The notes under the pieces are model-generated. The model saw nothing but the letters and a program-made list of their open reading frames with translations, was not told where the DNA came from and made no database searches. From contig PMJK01000112.1 of NCBI GenBank assembly GCA_003158505.1, positions 654-10,402 of the forward strand: a stretch of DNA of 9,749 nucleotides, in the 5' to 3' direction. A program made the position numbers and the translations under genes. The stretch is from Holophagaceae bacterium (GTDB taxonomy: Bacteria; Acidobacteriota; Holophagae; Holophagales; Holophagaceae). This document shows, one piece after another, positions 6,665-9,749 of the stretch. Within the stretch, counting starts at the first letter, position 1. Every line of letters starts with the position of its first letter.

Positions 6665-9244
6665 TCAGAAGGTGGTTCCGATGGAGAACTGGAAGTCCGT
6701 TTTGCTTTGGGTGTCGAATGGGTAGGGATTCAGCTTCCGGGACCAGATCAACCGCAGCGGCGCTGGGCTGATGGGCAGGAAGAACCTGAATTCCAGGCCA
6801 GCGGACCGCACCAGGGTGGGATTGATATAGGAGTATGAGTTGTTGTTCTGGTCCAGGTAGGTCACTTCATTGTGGCTGAAGATCTTCGTGCCGGAGGACC
6901 AGGCGTTCCCCGCATCGTAGAAGAACACCAGGCGGAACTCGTCCGCGATCTTGAACTGGTACTCGGCATTCACGATGAACTGCTTGTTGCCACCTACCAC
7001 CACGGGATGTTGGTTGTTGTCGAGCATGACCGACCCCACCTGGCCGTACAGATAGCCTCGAATGCTGTTCTCTCCCCCTGGCCGGTACAGGTTGTAGAGT
7101 GGGAGAGGATCATTGCCCAAGTCCTGCAGGTACCCATAGGACGCGTTGATGGCGAAGATGTTCCGATCGCTGAGACTCACAAACTTCGCGACACTCCAGG
7201 TGGCCCGGAGGAAGGGAACGTCGCCGCCGAACTGCCATCCGCCGTACTCCAGGGAGAACGACGCCCGGGTGCCATCGGTGGGTTTGAACTGGTGGTTCAC
7301 CGTGCTGTAGGTGATGCTCTGGCTGACTGAGGACGTGAGGATCTCCGGTGTGTCCCTGAAGTAGAAGTTCTGCCCGCCTTCGATGCGGATCAGCGAGAAG
7401 GTATAGCCCGTGGAGTAGGTGGTGAACCAGGCCCAGGGCTTGTCCGGAAGCCAGTTGCTGAGGCGTGCGCCGACCGATAGCCCGAGGCTGCGGGTGAACT
7501 GCTTATAGGCGTTCTGGATCCCCACCCGGGAGGCATCGTAGTCCGCCATGCCATTGGAGACACTGGACGAGAAGGAATAGGGAAGGTCGAAGACGAAAGG
7601 CTCGGTGAAACCCAGCGTGGTGCTCTTCGCGTACTTCCCGAGGTTCTCGCTCAAGGACAGGGTCTCGCCGCCTCCACCAAAGTTCCGAGTGGAGAAGCTC
7701 ACCCCCAGGGAGAACCCGAACAGGGATCCGTAGCCGCCCTGGAAGAGCACCTCGTTCACCCCGGTCTCTTCGCCCCGGATCACTACATCCACCTGGGGCT
7801 TGTCCGGCACCAGGTCCACCTTGGGCTCGGAGCTCTTCACGTCGAAGAAGCTCAACTGGCTGATGCTCAGCAGCGAGTCCTTGAAGCGGTCCGTCTGGAA
7901 GGGGTCCCCCTCCCGCATGAGCATGCTGCGGCGCAGCACCTTGTCCTTGGTGGTGAGATTGCCTTCGAACTCGATCTTCCGGATGGTGTAGGGTTCGCCC
8001 TCGTCCAGCTTCAGGGTGGTGTCCACCTTCTTGATGCCACCCTCTTCATGCACGTCGAACTTCTTCTCGGCCCGGAACAGGATGTAGGCCTGGTTGGAAT
8101 AGGCCTCCTTCAGCTTGTCCACGGTCTGGTTCACCGCGTCCAGGTCGAAGGGCACGGGCTTGTCCCCCGGCTTGGGGGTTTCAAGCGAGGGCCTCACGTT
8201 GAAGATCTTCCGGAGGAAGGAACTGTCGTCCCGTTTCACTTCCGCGTACTTCTCCAGGTAGAAGTCACCCTTGAAGAGCTTGCCTCCCTCGACCTTGAAA
8301 CTGCCCTCGAAATAGCGCTCACCCTCCAGAATGGGAATGGTTAGGGTCGCCCGAAGATCGTACTTGGGTGTCTTCGCTTCCTTCACCCGCTGTTCGTTCT
8401 TCTTCTTCTGAGCGGCGGTGGTGCGATCCTCGACCTCGATGATGGGCTTGCCGACGAAGACATCCTTGTAGCCCTGCCGCCAGTAGGCCTTCTTGAGATT
8501 CTCCAAATCCTCGTCCAGATTCTTGTCCACCAGCAGGTCGTGGGTCGTCAGCCAGCTGAACATCCAATGCTTCCGGGTCTTCGCCATGACCGAGCGGAGG
8601 TGGGCGCTGCTGAAGATCTTGTTGCCCTTGAAGGTCACCAGGTAGATCTTGGCCTTGCCTCCCTCCTTGATGTCGAACACCAGGCGGGCCACGCCGCCGG
8701 CCATGGGTTCGAGGGTGATGTCCACCACTGGATTCCGGAATCCCTTCTCCCCGGCCTGCTCGATGATCAGGTTCTTGATCTTCCGGGCAGATTCAGGATC
8801 GTAGACCGTGTCCGGATTGATGGCGAGTTTCTTCTCTTTGACCTTGTCCTTGATGTTGGTGAGGCCCACTTCCGTGCCACCACGGTAGTCGATCTCCTTG
8901 ATCAGGGGCCGTTCCTTGATCCGGATCACCAGTTTCTTGCCGCCAGGAGCATCCTCCAGCTCGAGCTTGATGTCGTCGAAGGATCCGCTGTTCCAGAGCT
9001 TCTCCAGAATCGCCGTGAAGTCCAGATTCCTTAGATCGTCGCCCACCCTCACGCCCGACTTGAAGATCACCGTCTCCGAGGTTTGCTTCTGGGCGCCAAT
9101 TACCTCGATGGAAACAATGGGTTCGATGTCCTGTCCCAATAGGGGAAGGGCCGATCCGGCCACGAGCGCTACAAGGGTTAGGGGCAGCAAACCCCTCCAC
9201 AACCGGGGCCGGACCCGGTTCCATACCATGCTTCGCTGCGTCAT
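6665..9244 (-). CDS. bamA: Outer-membrane protein assembly factor BamA
   Basis: BamA is the essential outer-membrane Omp85 protein that folds and inserts beta-barrel proteins. The 859-residue product starts with a signal peptide that has a basic N-terminus and probably ends near LLGQD (35-39). Five POTRA domains follow, opening at about 42 (IVSIEVIG), 113, 197 (KIYLVTFKGNK), 305 and 415 (TIRKIEFEGN). The 16-strand barrel starts near residue 500. Hallmarks are IRGY at 728-731 in the position of the L6 loop motif, FFYDAGNAW in the barrel, and a C-terminal beta-signal DFQFSIGTTF ending in Phe. POTRA3 has a charged insertion (about 270-295, AAQKKKNEQR) and POTRA4 has a Pro/Lys-rich one near 345-362. 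The ATG at 9244 is chosen because GGAG lies seven bases upstream; Met6 has no such site. This ATG shares four bases with the clpC stop, which implies translational coupling. Confidence 0.97.
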   Translation of the reverse strand: MTQRSMVWNRVRPRLWRGLLPLTLVALVAGSALPLLGQDIEPIVSIEVIGAQKQTSETVIFKSGVRVGDDLRNLDFTAILEKLWNSGSFDDIKLELEDAPGGKKLVIRIKERPLIKEIDYRGGTEVGLTNIKDKVKEKKLAINPDTVYDPESARKIKNLIIEQAGEKGFRNPVVDITLEPMAGGVARLVFDIKEGGKAKIYLVTFKGNKIFSSAHLRSVMAKTRKHWMFSWLTTHDLLVDKNLDEDLENLKKAYWRQGYKDVFVGKPIIEVEDRTTAAQKKKNEQRVKEAKTPKYDLRATLTIPILEGERYFEGSFKVEGGKLFKGDFYLEKYAEVKRDDSSFLRKIFNVRPSLETPKPGDKPVPFDLDAVNQTVDKLKEAYSNQAYILFRAEKKFDVHEEGGIKKVDTTLKLDEGEPYTIRKIEFEGNLTTKDKVLRRSMLMREGDPFQTDRFKDSLLSISQLSFFDVKSSEPKVDLVPDKPQVDVVIRGEETGVNEVLFQGGYGSLFGFSLGVSFSTRNFGGGGETLSLSENLGKYAKSTTLGFTEPFVFDLPYSFSSSVSNGMADYDASRVGIQNAYKQFTRSLGLSVGARLSNWLPDKPWAWFTTYSTGYTFSLIRIEGGQNFYFRDTPEILTSSVSQSITYSTVNHQFKPTDGTRASFSLEYGGWQFGGDVPFLRATWSVAKFVSLSDRNIFAINASYGYLQDLGNDPLPLYNLYRPGGENSIRGYLYGQVGSVMLDNNQHPVVVGGNKQFIVNAEYQFKIADEFRLVFFYDAGNAWSSGTKIFSHNEVTYLDQNNNSYSYINPTLVRSAGLEFRFFLPISPAPLRLIWSRKLNPYPFDTQSKTDFQFSIGTTF

Positions 9245-9749
9245 TCAGGCGCTCCGACCAGATGGGTTTCCTGGCCTGCGGCCACGTCTCCAGTATCAGA
9301 CAAGGTGGGAACCAGCTTTTCGTCCACCAGATCGAAGTTCACTGAACCGGAAGGCACGGTCTCCTGCCCGACCATCAGCTCGGCGAGGGGATCCTCCACC
9401 TGCTTCTGGATGGCCCGTCGCAGAGGTCGGGCGCCGTAGGCACGGTCGCGCAGGGTCGTCTTCACCAGCCAGTCGCAGGCGGCGTCCGTGAGAGAGACGA
9501 CCAGGTTGTGTTTCTGGAGGGTAATGTTGAGATCCGTCACCAGCAGGCGGACGATCTTGCGCAACTCTTCATCGCCCAGGCGATTGAACACCACGATCTC
9601 ATCGATGCGGTTGAGGAATTCGGGCGGGAAGGTGCGCTTCAGGACCTTCATGGCGTCGCTGGACTTGGCATCCGGACGGCCATCCTGCTCGACGAAGCCG
9701 AGGTTCTTCTCCGACAACAGCTCCCGGCTGCCCACATTGGAGGTCATGA
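9241..9749 (-). CDS. clpC: ClpC-type AAA+ unfoldase, C-terminal end only (5' part outside the window)
   Basis: This is the last 168 residues of a Clp/Hsp100 ATPase, the cytoplasmic unfoldase ring that feeds proteins to ClpP or remodels aggregates. The frame is open to the window edge, so the visible Met (9747) is internal: MTSNVGS is the strand of the second AAA+ module ending in the sensor-1 Asn. FPPEFLNRIDEIVVF carries the conserved arginine-finger region. YGARPLRRAIQKQVEDPLAE holds the sensor-2 Arg and the start of the D2 small-domain helix. The closest match by eye is ClpC (TSNVG, GARPLRRAIQK..ED) rather than ClpB or ClpA. The last 20 or so residues after the final strand form a loose acidic tail. 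The LGF/ClpP-binding loop region, which would settle partnership with ClpP, lies outside the window. Its TGA overlaps the bamA ATG by four bases. Confidence 0.9.
   Translation of the reverse strand, partial: MTSNVGSRELLSEKNLGFVEQDGRPDAKSSDAMKVLKRTFPPEFLNRIDEIVVFNRLGDEELRKIVRLLVTDLNITLQKHNLVVSLTDAACDWLVKTTLRDRAYGARPLRRAIQKQVEDPLAELMVGQETVPSGSVNFDLVDEKLVPTLSDTGDVAAGQETHLVGAPE
9252..9255 (-). promoter_or_regulatory. Ribosome binding site GGAG inside the end of clpC, serving bamA
   Basis: The minus strand reads TCGGAGCG here, placing GGAG seven bases before the bamA ATG at 9244. The site lies within the last codons of the upstream clpC gene. It decides the bamA start in favour of 9244 over the in-frame ATG at 9229. 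Confidence 0.7.

Noticed and set aside
1..9749. Mobile elements, CRISPR arrays, phage genes, tRNA or rRNA
   Set aside because: No transposase, integrase, terminal repeats, spaced direct repeats or RNA-gene sequence was recognised; coding style looks uniform across the window.

Overview
The window looks like a stretch of chromosome from a GC-rich, double-membraned (diderm) bacterium. Evidence for a diderm is BamA, the periplasmic chaperone Skp, two lipoproteins with clear lipoboxes, and a VolA-like surface lipase. The gene order is not that of a typical proteobacterium: lpxD does not follow skp, and bamA is overlapped by a clpC-type gene. Together with the general look of the proteins this would fit a lineage such as Acidobacteriota (Holophaga/Geothrix-like). 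That placement is a guess from memory, not a result.

Layout. Positions 1-779 (minus) hold the N-terminal two thirds of metK, cut by the window edge. A 183-base divergent intergenic region separates it from a plus-strand coiled-coil lipoprotein (963-2096), which ends in a rho-independent-type hairpin. Next on the plus strand is a large lipoprotein lipase (2228-4711). It converges on a minus-strand Spinster-type MFS transporter (4767-5999), and a 19-bp perfect hairpin serves as terminator for both. The rest of the window is minus strand. In transcription order it holds the C-terminal end of a ClpC-type AAA+ unfoldase (9749-9241), bamA (9244-6665, sharing ATGA with clpC), skp/ompH (6605-6024) and the MFS gene (5999-4767). 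These four genes are spaced as one operon: a 4-base overlap, then 59 and 24 bases.

How they may work together. BamA and Skp form the outer-membrane protein assembly route, and an upstream ClpC-type unfoldase would tie cytoplasmic protein quality control to it. The last gene of the run belongs to the Spinster family, whose characterised members carry lysophospholipids. The convergent neighbour is an outer-membrane lipase of the family that includes VolA, a surface lysophospholipase. A lipid-scavenging or membrane-maintenance link between these two is possible but is inference.

I see no mobile element, CRISPR array, tRNA, rRNA, riboswitch or obvious horizontal-transfer signature, and no gene-free stretch longer than 183 bases. 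Nothing here is a clear new system. The most interesting points are the clpC-bamA-skp-Spinster arrangement, the odd translation start of the MFS gene, and the coiled-coil lipoprotein whose C-terminal domain resembles proteins I associate with Bacteroidota.
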